Assembly: GCA_002440805.1 (NCBI GenBank)
Contig: DJVD01000028.1
Location: 1 to 6,061 of the forward strand
DNA length: 6,061 bases
Source: Chloroflexi bacterium UBA6265
GTDB lineage: Bacteria; Chloroflexota; Chloroflexia; Thermomicrobiales; UBA6265
Direction: 5' to 3'
The notes under the pieces are model-generated. The model was not told where the DNA came from. It saw only the letters and a program-made list of their open reading frames with translations, and made no database searches. Position 1 is the stretch's first letter. Every line of letters starts with the position of its first letter. Of the stretch, positions 1-6,061 are shown one piece after another. The translations under genes were made by a program, and so were the position numbers.

Positions 1-132
1 CATCAGACGGTTTTCTATTCGCTCAACGAGAACCGACAGGGCATCCTTGTGGAAGCCGGCCCAACCCAGAAAATGTTCACTAATCCTGACGATCCGCGTA
101 CGGAAGGGTACATTTCGGGCCGTTTCGGGTAA
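1..132 (+). CDS. pstB: PstB C-terminus (phosphate ABC transporter ATPase), 5'-truncated
   Basis: The window opens inside this gene; 43 codons and a TAA stop at 130-132 are visible. PstB is the cytoplasmic ATPase of the high-affinity PstSCAB phosphate importer. The visible residues match the end of the family: a beta-strand region ending LVEAGPT, then KMFTNP, a charged turn (DDPRTE) and the terminal GYISGRFG, which corresponds to the nearly invariant (E/D)Y(I/V)(T/S)GR(F/Y)G tail of PstB. Walker A, signature and Walker B motifs lie upstream of the window and cannot be checked. The gene directly precedes phoU, as expected for a pst-phoU locus. The identification rests on the short but characteristic tail plus this synteny. 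Confidence 0.93.
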   Translation, partial: HQTVFYSLNENRQGILVEAGPTQKMFTNPDDPRTEGYISGRFG

Positions 133-134
133 TA

Positions 135-162
135 TTAACGACGGGTTAACAACAGTTTGCAC
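135..162 (+). promoter_or_regulatory. Pho-box-like triple direct repeat upstream of phoU
   Basis: Three related hexamers lie in the pstB-phoU gap: TTAACG (135-140), TTAACA (146-151) and TTGCAC (157-162). Each is separated by exactly 5 bp, giving an 11-bp period that places them on the same helix face. A fourth, weak match (TTCGGG, 124-129) continues the phase back into the end of pstB. PhoB/PhoP-type OmpR-family regulators bind direct repeats with an 11-bp period, and the Bacillus PhoP box consists of TTAACA-like hexamers with about 5-bp spacers. I infer that this is a binding site for the local Pho response regulator. No convincing -10 hexamer with correct spacing was found; TATAGG at 164-169 sits too close to the last repeat. 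Confidence 0.5.
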
Positions 163-185
163 GTATAGGATCATCGAGGGCGCAT

Positions 186-905
186 ATGTCGACCAGAACG
201 AGTTTTGACCAACAGCTTCAAAATCTGAGTGACCAGGTCGTCACCATGGCAAGCATGGTTGATAAGGCGATTGCCCGCTCACTGGAAGCCTTGCGTCTAC
301 AGAATGTGGCCCTTGCTGACGAAGTGAAGCGGAGCGACAACGCGATTAATCGCATGCATCGCCAGGGTGAGGAAAACGCGATCACACTCATCGCACTCCA
401 GGGCCCCGTCGGATCCGATGTGCGCCGTATTGCCAGCAGTATTGCCATTTTCTCCAACCTGGAGCGCATGGGCGACTATGCCGCAGGTATCGGCAAGATC
501 GTGGTGGAAGGCGCCAATCAACCGTTGCTTAAGCCGCTCAACGATATCCCGCGCATGGGCGTAATCGCCCGGGAAATGCTCGATTCCGCCATCCTCGCCT
601 ACATCAAGTCGGATCCGGATGCGGCGCGCGCCGTGGCGATTCGGGATGACGAGCTGGATCAGTTGTATGACGATATTGTCACCGAGCTGATGCAGTACAT
701 GGCCACCGACCCCACCACCATTGTGCGGGCCACGCATTTGCTGTGGATCGCCCACAATCTCGAGCGCATTGGTGACCGGGTCACCAACATCTGTGAGCGC
801 GTGGTGTATATCTCCACCGGGGAGTTCGAAGAACTCGATACCGGCCGCAAGCTGCGTCAGTCCTTGAGCCGCAATGGGTCGTCAGACAGCGGCATGGTGG
901 GATAG
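186..905 (+). CDS. phoU: PhoU, phosphate-signalling regulator
   Basis: This 239-residue protein is close to the usual PhoU length (about 215-240). PhoU is a cytoplasmic all-helical protein of two tandem three-helix bundles. It links the phosphate state of the Pst transporter to the PhoR-type sensor kinase and represses the Pho regulon when phosphate is plentiful. Each half carries the hallmark metal-cluster motif: NLERMGDYA at residues 91-99 and NLERIGDRV at 191-199, exactly 100 residues apart, reflecting the internal duplication. The N-terminus (FDQQLQNLSDQVVTMASMVDKAI) is also typical. The ATG at 186 is preceded by GAGGG at 176-180 with 5-nt spacing. It lies 53 bp after pstB, so transcription from pst is likely, with a possible added input from the repeat in the gap. 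The last 49 bp overlap the convergent receiver-domain gene. Confidence 0.97.
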   Translation: MSTRTSFDQQLQNLSDQVVTMASMVDKAIARSLEALRLQNVALADEVKRSDNAINRMHRQGEENAITLIALQGPVGSDVRRIASSIAIFSNLERMGDYAAGIGKIVVEGANQPLLKPLNDIPRMGVIAREMLDSAILAYIKSDPDAARAVAIRDDELDQLYDDIVTELMQYMATDPTTIVRATHLLWIAHNLERIGDRVTNICERVVYISTGEFEELDTGRKLRQSLSRNGSSDSGMVG

Positions 906-1342
906 CGGGTTCGCCATTCTTCAAAAACCACATGGAGTTCAGGCACAAGTTCATCGAGCTCCAATGGGGCAGAAAACAGCCGGCTGATTTCGAGGCGTTC
1001 ACGTTCGTGGGCCTCCAGGTCGGCCGGCTGTTCCGATATCACCACAATGGGCGCGGTCGTGCGGGCGGGAGCACCGTCAGAACGGGTTGACACACCTCGC
1101 AACCGCCTGATGAGTTCAAGCGCGCCAAAGCTGCGCAATTCCCAGTCGATCGCGATGATGTCAAACTGGCGCAGCCGAAACACCTCCAGCGCCTGCAGTC
1201 CGCTCGCGATCACGGTTGTCCAAAACCCCCCGAGCGGCAACCCCTCGTTCAGGAATGTGGCGAGCGACGGATCGTCGGAGACGATTAGCACATGCGGACG
1301 CTCGCTGTGTTTGCGTGCTGCCAGCAGTGGTTTTTCGGTCAT
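857..1342 (-). CDS. Stand-alone receiver-domain (CheY-like) protein with degenerate switch lysine
   Basis: This 161-residue protein holds one receiver domain and no visible output domain. Residues 17-24 (HVLIVSDD) form beta-1 with the acidic pair D23-D24. D66 in IIAID fits the phosphoacceptor aspartate. S103 in IVVIS sits where the conserved Thr/Ser falls. The segment LFSAPLELDEL (122-132) aligns with the usual KP motif before alpha-5, but the lysine is replaced by A125. The first 15 residues and the last 17 are outside the domain and look disordered. Without the lysine, phosphorylation-driven switching is probably altered or lost, though this is inference. The start ATG overlaps the stop of the upstream peptidase gene as ATGA (1339-1342), and AGGGA lies 8 nt before it (revcomp of 1351-1355). 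The two are therefore likely coupled. The 3' end crosses into phoU. It is not a PhoB, since it has no DNA-binding domain. Confidence 0.8.
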   Translation of the reverse strand: MTEKPLLAARKHSERPHVLIVSDDPSLATFLNEGLPLGGFWTTVIASGLQALEVFRLRQFDIIAIDWELRSFGALELIRRLRGVSTRSDGAPARTTAPIVVISEQPADLEAHERERLEISRLFSAPLELDELVPELHVVFEEWRTRYPTMPLSDDPLRLKD

Positions 1343-3813
1343 CGCCGGTCTCCCTGGTTGAACTGTTGCAGAATCGCGTTGGTGAGCACCTGCTCCGATG
1401 CCAACATTTGGGTGCGGAAATGCGGCCGGAAGGCGAAGGCAGTGAAATGACCTTCTCCCTGCAACAACTGCACGATCGCATGCATGCCCTCCAAATGTTG
1501 TTCGCCCTGCATTGTGCCGCTGATACCAAGCGGTTCCCGGCCAAATCGGGCAGCGGAATGCTGTGATCCCGAATCGGCCAACTCAAATCCATACGGGCTG
1601 AAGTACATCGCCGGGAAAGGTTCGTCGATACCGAGCGTCAATGCCTCTCCCTTCACCGGTACAATCCGCACCACCGCTCCACTGCTGGAGAATGCCGCCG
1701 CCGGCAGTCGTTGCAGCGGCTGTCGCAAATCGATGCCCAACTGGTCACAGATAGCCTTGGCACTTCCCTCGAAGGCAATCAGGTGGCCACCACGATGCAG
1801 CCAGGTTCGCAAGGTAGACATCACCCTGTCGGAAAGCCCTCGCGTATAGCGAGCCGGATACATCGGGTAGGCATGTCCATTGACCAGGCGATCTGCATTG
1901 CCATGAGGCATGAGCAGCGTGTCAACCTGTTCAAGCTTGCCATGGACGATGTCCTCGCCGGTGAAGGCGCGAAATGCGAATCCGGCCCGTTCCAGCCACA
2001 GGGTGAGCCAGCCGTAATCACTCATGCCGCTATGCTCGGGATCGTAGATTCCGATTCGGGGCGAGCGAACATCCATGAGGGTGTGATGGTTGGCGGGAAT
2101 CACCCAGGTGCGCACATGCATCGTTGATGCGTGCGCCATGATATCCCACACCGAGCCATCGGCGATTACCCACGCCCCGGCAGGAATGAGGCGATTGTTC
2201 GCCACCTGCGGCTTTGTCGTGCGTTTCACGATGCTGCCCGTGGTTAACGCGTGGTTCACGAGGCGCACGGCCGCGCTGCTGCGAGGATCGATAGCCAACC
2301 AGGCGCCGGCGCGAATGTCCGCAGCTTGTGCCGGTTGGAATGGAACAAGGTCGGTGGCGTCGGGTTCTCGGGTAGCACCGGCATAGGTATAGTCAAAAAA
2401 CTCTGTCTCGACGCCCATATGAATCGGCAAGGAATGAGTGGTCACATCGTATGCCTGATGCCCCGGTGGATAAACAGACAGTGCCAGGAGCGCAGAGGCA
2501 TAGCCACCGAACGGTTGCTGCACCGGAATCACGAAGCTGCCAGGCTGGATAATGCCGTCATCGCCGTCGGCGACATGAATCTCAACATCACCAGCTTGCA
2601 ACAAGTCGATGAGTTCGCGGGCGGCAGCCGGATCCGGCTGCTGACGCAAGGGGGAGATCACAATCGTGCCCGGGTTTGTCAGGTTCACCTGATCTGACAG
2701 GATCTGCCATTGATCAGCAATCCAGCGAACCGGGTTGCCTGCTACCGACTGCAATACCGAGTCGATTGTTTGGCGGTGGAGCCGAACGATATCGCTCATA
2801 TGCCAGGATCCACCGCGCCATGGCAATGGCATATGCACGCTGGGGAACTGTGAAGGCGAATCGCGCCACAGCTGCAGGTCGTTTTGGTCGATGCGTACCG
2901 GGCTGGCGATCGCTGCGCTGGCAGCTTCGGCCAGGATACGGACTCCACCGTGATAGTGCATATAGGCGCGGGTGGGAGAGTAGCAATCAAACATCACACC
3001 GCTGCATACTCCCCGATTGCCGGCGCGGGCATGATCGGAGGCCGCGCGTGACCCCAGCTCGCCGGCAAGTTGGTAGATCAACGGGTGAACGTGGATCTCA
3101 GCCGGGTCGATATATGGTGGCAGGACATAACGAGGTGAGTTCTTTCCCATTTGGTGGAGATCGATCACCACATGCGGGAACCACTGCCGATGGACGTTAT
3201 CTACGATCACCCGCGTTTCCTGCAGCCGGCGTTGGTACCAATCTCGATTGTTATCGTGCCCGGCGTAACGGTGATAGAGTGCGGGCGGAATTGTGCCTTC
3301 CGATGAAGTCTCCAGGGTTTCCCGGTACCACTGGTGCACCATGGCCATTCCATCAGGATTCATGGTCGGTATCACCAGCAGGATGATGTCGTCCAACATT
3401 GCATGGTAGGAAGGGTCGGTGGCGAGATCGCTGATGAATCCCGGCATCATCTGCACTCCACCTACCTCGGTGGCATGGATGCCCGCGGTGACCAATACGA
3501 CCGGCTTGCGGCCTGCCAAACTTCCGTCGCTACTCGCCGGATCACGATACAGCGCGGTATCTTTAAGGCGGGATCGATGCAGGCGAATAGCATCAAGTTC
3601 ATCGATCGTTTCAGCCGCACTGGCAATGATCAGCCTTAACTCCCGACCCTCGGTACTGGTCCCGATTGTTTCCATTGCCAAATGCGGACTGACACGAACA
3701 AGATCGTCGAGCCAGTCGCACATCGGCTCCCAGTCAACCAGCAACCGGTCTCCACCGGGCGTGGCGCCAAATATCAATGGCAGGTTGAGGATCTCTTCAG
3801 AAACGGCGGACAT
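1339..3813 (-). CDS. M14-family zinc carboxypeptidase-like protein with GATase-like C-terminal domain
   Basis: This 824-residue protein has a complete M14 catalytic core at about residues 30-310. H113 and E116 (GIHATE) and H220 (VIDLH) fit the zinc ligands. NPDG at 152-155 is a usual M14 motif, N189-R190 fit the substrate-carboxylate binding pair, and E296 (RILAEAAS) fits the general base. The middle part is not assignable. Residues about 585-690 (RIGIYDP to LRTWLHRGGHLIAFEGSA) resemble the class I glutamine-amidotransferase-like fold found behind M14 domains in large bacterial peptidases, without a nucleophile cysteine. Unlike many relatives it shows no signal peptide or membrane segment, so a cytoplasmic location is inferred. 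The start is well fixed: an in-frame TAA lies four codons upstream (3823-3825) and AAAGG (revcomp of 3820-3824) sits 6 nt before the ATG. Peptide or amide substrate is unknown. It is the first gene of a two-gene operon with the receiver protein. Confidence 0.88.
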   Translation of the reverse strand: MSAVSEEILNLPLIFGATPGGDRLLVDWEPMCDWLDDLVRVSPHLAMETIGTSTEGRELRLIIASAAETIDELDAIRLHRSRLKDTALYRDPASSDGSLAGRKPVVLVTAGIHATEVGGVQMMPGFISDLATDPSYHAMLDDIILLVIPTMNPDGMAMVHQWYRETLETSSEGTIPPALYHRYAGHDNNRDWYQRRLQETRVIVDNVHRQWFPHVVIDLHQMGKNSPRYVLPPYIDPAEIHVHPLIYQLAGELGSRAASDHARAGNRGVCSGVMFDCYSPTRAYMHYHGGVRILAEAASAAIASPVRIDQNDLQLWRDSPSQFPSVHMPLPWRGGSWHMSDIVRLHRQTIDSVLQSVAGNPVRWIADQWQILSDQVNLTNPGTIVISPLRQQPDPAAARELIDLLQAGDVEIHVADGDDGIIQPGSFVIPVQQPFGGYASALLALSVYPPGHQAYDVTTHSLPIHMGVETEFFDYTYAGATREPDATDLVPFQPAQAADIRAGAWLAIDPRSSAAVRLVNHALTTGSIVKRTTKPQVANNRLIPAGAWVIADGSVWDIMAHASTMHVRTWVIPANHHTLMDVRSPRIGIYDPEHSGMSDYGWLTLWLERAGFAFRAFTGEDIVHGKLEQVDTLLMPHGNADRLVNGHAYPMYPARYTRGLSDRVMSTLRTWLHRGGHLIAFEGSAKAICDQLGIDLRQPLQRLPAAAFSSSGAVVRIVPVKGEALTLGIDEPFPAMYFSPYGFELADSGSQHSAARFGREPLGISGTMQGEQHLEGMHAIVQLLQGEGHFTAFAFRPHFRTQMLASEQVLTNAILQQFNQGDRR

Positions 3814-3862
3814 ACACGACCTTTATGACGGCAAAGCAACGAGCCTGCAAACGAAAGCATAT
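3814..3862. promoter_or_regulatory. Divergent intergenic region between peptidase and SprT-like genes
   Basis: These 49 bp separate two divergently oriented genes and must hold, or lie next to, the promoters of both unless those overlap coding sequence. The peptidase ribosome-binding site (AAAGG on the minus strand, 3820-3824) is visible here. On the plus strand only a weak purine stretch (GAAAG, 3852-3856) precedes the SprT-like ATG. No clear pair of -35/-10 hexamers with good spacing was found on either strand. The call as a shared promoter region rests on gene orientation only. Confidence 0.4.
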
Positions 3863-4474
3863 ATGGAAACGATAGAGCGGCGCACCGCATGGAAATACGA
3901 AGAAGATTCGGGCGCAGCAACACCTTCCGCAGTCGTGACGTTGATGGAACGGTATGGCGCGATGTTTCTGTTGCTGGAGCATCCACTGCTCATTACCACT
4001 TCGCGCCGCGTCTTCGGTCGCTGGCTGGGCAGGCGGATTCCGTCATCCTATGGTGGCGCATATGTGTACCTGAGCCACCGCAGCGAGCACGCGATCCTGA
4101 TTAACCTCGAAAGAATCGATCATCGGCAGCCAAAATCGCTCGAGATTGTGGTGGCTGAGGAGCTGATGCACATGCGCGATTGGCTCGACGGCGATCGTCG
4201 GCGCCATGCCCGCCATGGGCATGATCGCATTGCTGTGCGCGTTTCGCAGGTCACCGGCGCAACCATGGATGAACTTCGCACCGCGTTGATTCCCGTGCAG
4301 CCTCGCGAGTACCGTTACCTCTACACCTGTCCAAACTGTGGCCGTTCGATGAAGCGAAAGCGAACAGGCAATTGGGCCTGTCGGCCATGCTGGCAGCAGA
4401 GCGGACGCAAATATCTCCTGCGCGTCACCGATGAGTTGAATGCCCTCGATGGGTTGGGTAGCGACGTACAATAG
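3863..4474 (+). CDS. SprT-like zinc-ribbon protein with EExxH in place of HExxH
   Basis: This 203-residue protein resembles SprT/Spartan-like minimal metalloproteases. Residues 20-95 fit the N-terminal part of the SprT fold (SRRVFGRWLGRRIP, then YVYLS). The helix VVAEELMH (96-103) takes the place of the family's HExxH: H103 is present, but the first histidine is E99, followed by E100. A conserved-looking downstream stretch DGDRRRHARHGHD (109-121) supplies H115, H118 and H120, near where SprT has its third ligand. The C-terminus has a zinc ribbon, CPNC at 156-159 and CRPC at 173-176, flanked by YLYT and YLLRV, as in SprT C-termini. The open frame continues upstream to 3419, antisense to the peptidase gene. 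The ATG at 3863 is nevertheless the only start codon downstream of the peptidase start, and the homologous region begins after it. Its ribosome-binding site is weak. Whether it is an active protease is uncertain. Confidence 0.75.
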   Translation: METIERRTAWKYEEDSGAATPSAVVTLMERYGAMFLLLEHPLLITTSRRVFGRWLGRRIPSSYGGAYVYLSHRSEHAILINLERIDHRQPKSLEIVVAEELMHMRDWLDGDRRRHARHGHDRIAVRVSQVTGATMDELRTALIPVQPREYRYLYTCPNCGRSMKRKRTGNWACRPCWQQSGRKYLLRVTDELNALDGLGSDVQ

Positions 4475-4502
4475 AACCAGATCGATTGTGATTCATCGTA
4501 GC

Positions 4503-4507
4503 AAGGG
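4503..4507 (+). promoter_or_regulatory. Ribosome-binding site supporting a GTG start
   Basis: AAGGG lies 6 nt before the GTG at 4514. It decides the start of the membrane protein. The next in-frame ATG (4544, residue 11) would remove part of the amphipathic lead and has no comparable purine-rich site. Confidence 0.6.
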
Positions 4508-4513
4508 CTCGAC

Positions 4514-5272
4514 GTGGCGTTCCTGAAAATCCTTTGGCGAGGCATGCGAGATTTGTATGGCTCGTTCTCGTACTTCATCATGCTTTCGTTGGCATTTTGG
4601 CTGGCATGTACCCCAATCCTGCTCGGTTTTGGCTTCCTGGCGATGCCGATTTTCTACTGGCCGCTTTTCTTGCTCAGCACCATTTTCGTGCCACCCGCAC
4701 TGACCACCCTTTTCGCCCTGAGTGATCCGCGCGAGGTCGTTAGCCGCACCGAATGGAAGGCCGTGCCCGGCCTGTTTCGGTCCGTGTTTGTGCGATCCTG
4801 GAAGGTTGCGGCTGCGACGATAGTGCCGCTGGTGATGCTGGGATGGAACATCCGCTACTTCGCGGGGTCTGGGCACGTACTGGAGTTCCTCGTGCCGCTT
4901 TGGGGAATCATGTGGATATTTGTTTTCGTGCTCACGCTGTACTGCTTCTCGCTGGCGGGTACGCATGAAAGCGGATTGCGGAACGCCTTCCGCGGCGGCA
5001 TGTATACGCTGGTAAAGAATCCATTTCGCAGTATCGCGCTGTCGCTCTTCATTCTCCTGGTCAGCTATCTTGGCGGTGTGGCCCTGTTACCGATGCTGAT
5101 CATTGGACCACCGTTCATCGCGACCATCGTGAACCGCTTCGTATTCGACGCGCTGGAAGTGTATGTGATCGACCCCGATGCACCCACTGACGAGCGCACA
5201 ATCGAGCGGCAACGTGGCATCAACCTCGATCGCAGCCTGATCGATCGCGTCATGCGTCGAGGTAAGGATTAG
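4514..5272 (+). CDS. Six-helix membrane protein, YesL/DUF624-like
   Basis: This 252-residue integral membrane protein has about six hydrophobic segments (roughly residues 18-39, 44-69, 96-113, 121-146, 170-188 and 190-212) and a charged cytoplasmic-looking tail (about 220-252) rich in Asp, Arg and Glu. The amphipathic start (ILWRGMRDLYG), a first helix running into a Pro-containing turn, and the VPPALTTLFAL segment resemble YesL-type (DUF624) proteins, whose biochemical role is not established. I hold that family call at moderate confidence. The start is GTG at 4514, supported by AAGGG at 4503-4507 with 6-nt spacing and by good hydrophobic topology from that point. It begins 39 bp after the SprT-like gene and ends 4 bp before trmH, so all three may form one transcript. 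No link in function to its neighbours is evident. Confidence 0.72.
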   Translation: MAFLKILWRGMRDLYGSFSYFIMLSLAFWLACTPILLGFGFLAMPIFYWPLFLLSTIFVPPALTTLFALSDPREVVSRTEWKAVPGLFRSVFVRSWKVAAATIVPLVMLGWNIRYFAGSGHVLEFLVPLWGIMWIFVFVLTLYCFSLAGTHESGLRNAFRGGMYTLVKNPFRSIALSLFILLVSYLGGVALLPMLIIGPPFIATIVNRFVFDALEVYVIDPDAPTDERTIERQRGINLDRSLIDRVMRRGKD

Positions 5273-5276
5273 GCGA

Positions 5277-5933
5277 ATGGTGAGGGCGCGTAACCGGCAA
5301 GATATCCCCGTGAGTGGGCCCGATGTTCCAACCTCGGACCGGTTTCCGTCCACCCAGCGACGGGTGACCCGGCTTGAATCGGTGATTCGTCGTCGACAAC
5401 CATCGCTTACCGTTGTGCTGGAGGATGTGTACGATCCCCACAATGCCAGTGCCGTGTTGCGCACCTGCGATGCTGTGGGTGTCCTGGATGTCCACCTCGT
5501 GTATGTGAACCAGGACGTACCCCGCGAATCGTTCGGCCGTACTGCTTCGGCGTCGGCAGCCAAATGGCTCAATGTGCATTACCACGATTCAATCGAGTCT
5601 TGCTACAACCTTTTGAAGTCACAGGGGTTCAGGATCCTGGCCACCTCCCTGCAGGAGGAGAGCCGCGAACTCTACGATGAGGATCTTGCCGCACCAACGG
5701 CGTTGGTGTTTGGCAACGAGAAAGACGGCGTCAGTACCGAGGGCATTGCCAGCGCCGATGGCAGTATTTACATTCCCATGCAAGGGATGGTGGAAAGCCT
5801 GAATATCTCTGTCTCATGCGCGGTGACGCTGTACGAAGCCATGCGCCAGCGACGCGCCCGGGGAATGTATGAATCGCCCCAAATGGACGAAGCATCCGCC
5901 GATGCGCTGTTGGCCGACTGGGTGTCGCGCTAA
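5277..5933 (+). CDS. trmH: TrmH-type tRNA (guanosine-2'-O-)-methyltransferase (SpoU family)
   Basis: This 218-residue SPOUT-class enzyme is close in length to E. coli TrmH (229), which uses S-adenosylmethionine to methylate the ribose of G18 in the D-loop of tRNAs. All three SpoU motifs are present. Motif 1 is LEDVYDPHNASAVLRTCDA (48-66), with N56 and the catalytic arginine R62. Motif 2 is LVFGNEKDG (143-151). Motif 3 is IPMQGMVESLNISVS (166-180), with S174 and N176. The cofactor-binding trefoil knot is formed by motifs 2 and 3. The TASASAAKW segment (89-97) and the closing YEAMRQRRARGMY (186-198) are TrmH-like and favour tRNA Gm18 over an rRNA target such as that of RlmB, but substrate specificity cannot be proven here. 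The ATG follows the preceding stop by 4 bp, with AAGGA (5264-5268) 8 nt upstream inside the preceding gene, which suggests coupled expression. Confidence 0.92.
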   Translation: MVRARNRQDIPVSGPDVPTSDRFPSTQRRVTRLESVIRRRQPSLTVVLEDVYDPHNASAVLRTCDAVGVLDVHLVYVNQDVPRESFGRTASASAAKWLNVHYHDSIESCYNLLKSQGFRILATSLQEESRELYDEDLAAPTALVFGNEKDGVSTEGIASADGSIYIPMQGMVESLNISVSCAVTLYEAMRQRRARGMYESPQMDEASADALLADWVSR

Positions 5934-6061
5934 CTGATACAGCGCACCCGCACAGCCGGTGCATGCTGCGGCCCAATAACCACATGACGTCCGTCCTGCA
6001 GCTCGATCACGACGGCCCCGTTTTCCGAAACATTTCCGATACCAGCCAGTTCTACACCAGG
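5930..6061 (-). CDS. Unidentified protein, C-terminal 43 residues only
   Basis: The right edge cuts a minus-strand gene whose stop TAG (revcomp of 5930-5932) overlaps the TAA of trmH. The visible part reads as open frame to the end of the window. It includes VVIELQDGRHVVIGP and ends APAVRVRCIS, an alternating beta-strand pattern such as a small barrel or sandwich domain would show. No motif allows a family call. That it is a real gene is inferred from the open frame, the tight convergent junction and protein-like composition; the rest lies outside the window. Confidence 0.55.
   Translation of the reverse strand, partial: PGVELAGIGNVSENGAVVIELQDGRHVVIGPQHAPAVRVRCIS

Noticed and set aside
164..169. 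TATAGG as a -10 element for phoU
   Set aside because: No -35-like hexamer lies at 16-18 bp. The nearest repeats give spacings of about 12 and 23 bp, so a standard promoter is not supported.
297..755. Minus-strand open frame of 152 codons inside phoU
   Set aside because: It is antisense to phoU, whose two metal-binding motifs make the plus strand the coding one; no motif was seen in the minus-strand translation.
857..1342. Receiver gene as the PhoB/PhoP partner of the neighbouring phoU
   Set aside because: It has no winged-helix DNA-binding domain, is on the opposite strand, and is coupled to the peptidase rather than to pst-phoU.
2676..3386. Long plus-strand open frame (236 codons) opposite the M14 gene
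   Set aside because: It lies wholly antisense to the strongly supported peptidase catalytic domain, and its translation shows low-complexity Arg/Gly/Ser-rich composition without motifs. It is a shadow frame of GC-rich coding sequence.
3819..3854. Possible minus-strand promoter (TTTGCA and CATAAA, 18 bp apart) for the M14 gene
   Set aside because: Both hexamers are poor matches, and the implied transcription start would fall after the ribosome-binding site, making the clear AAAGG useless.
3419..3862. Upstream extension of the SprT-like open frame
   Set aside because: These 148 codons are antisense to the peptidase N-terminus and read as non-protein-like sequence. The SprT-like similarity starts only after the ATG at 3863.

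Overview
The window is a moderately GC-rich, densely packed bacterial chromosome segment with short or overlapping gene junctions. The gene content (a pstB-phoU tail, an M14 peptidase with an amidotransferase-like C-terminus, a SprT-like protein, a YesL-like membrane protein and trmH) and the style of the PstB C-terminus would suit a Chloroflexota (Thermomicrobia-like) bacterium. That placement is an inference from family resemblance, not a demonstrated assignment. There are no RNA genes, insertion sequences, CRISPR arrays or phage genes that I can see.

Left block (1-905, + strand): the 3' end of pstB, the ATPase of the phosphate ABC importer, then a 53-bp gap and a complete phoU. The gap carries three TTAACA-like hexamers spaced exactly 11 bp apart, the architecture of a Pho box. 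This suggests that phoU has its own phosphate-responsive input besides readthrough from pst.

Centre-left block (857-3813, - strand): a large M14-type zinc carboxypeptidase-like gene followed by a small stand-alone receiver-domain protein. The two overlap by ATGA, so they are very probably co-transcribed and translationally coupled. The receiver keeps the acidic pocket but lacks the conserved lysine. Its 3' end runs 49 bp into the 3' end of phoU (convergent, antisense overlap).

Centre-right block (3863-5933, + strand): divergent from the peptidase across only 49 bp lies a SprT-like protein with an intact zinc ribbon but EExxH where HExxH is expected. It is followed, after 39 bp, by a six-helix membrane protein resembling the YesL/DUF624 family (GTG start), and 4 bp further on by trmH, a SpoU-family tRNA 2'-O-methyltransferase.

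Right edge (5930-6061, - strand): the C-terminal 43 codons of an unidentified gene, whose stop codon overlaps the trmH stop codon.

No stretch longer than 60 bp lacks a gene. The points most worth a second look are the Pho-box-like repeat, the EExxH SprT-like protein, and the coupled peptidase/degenerate-receiver pair.
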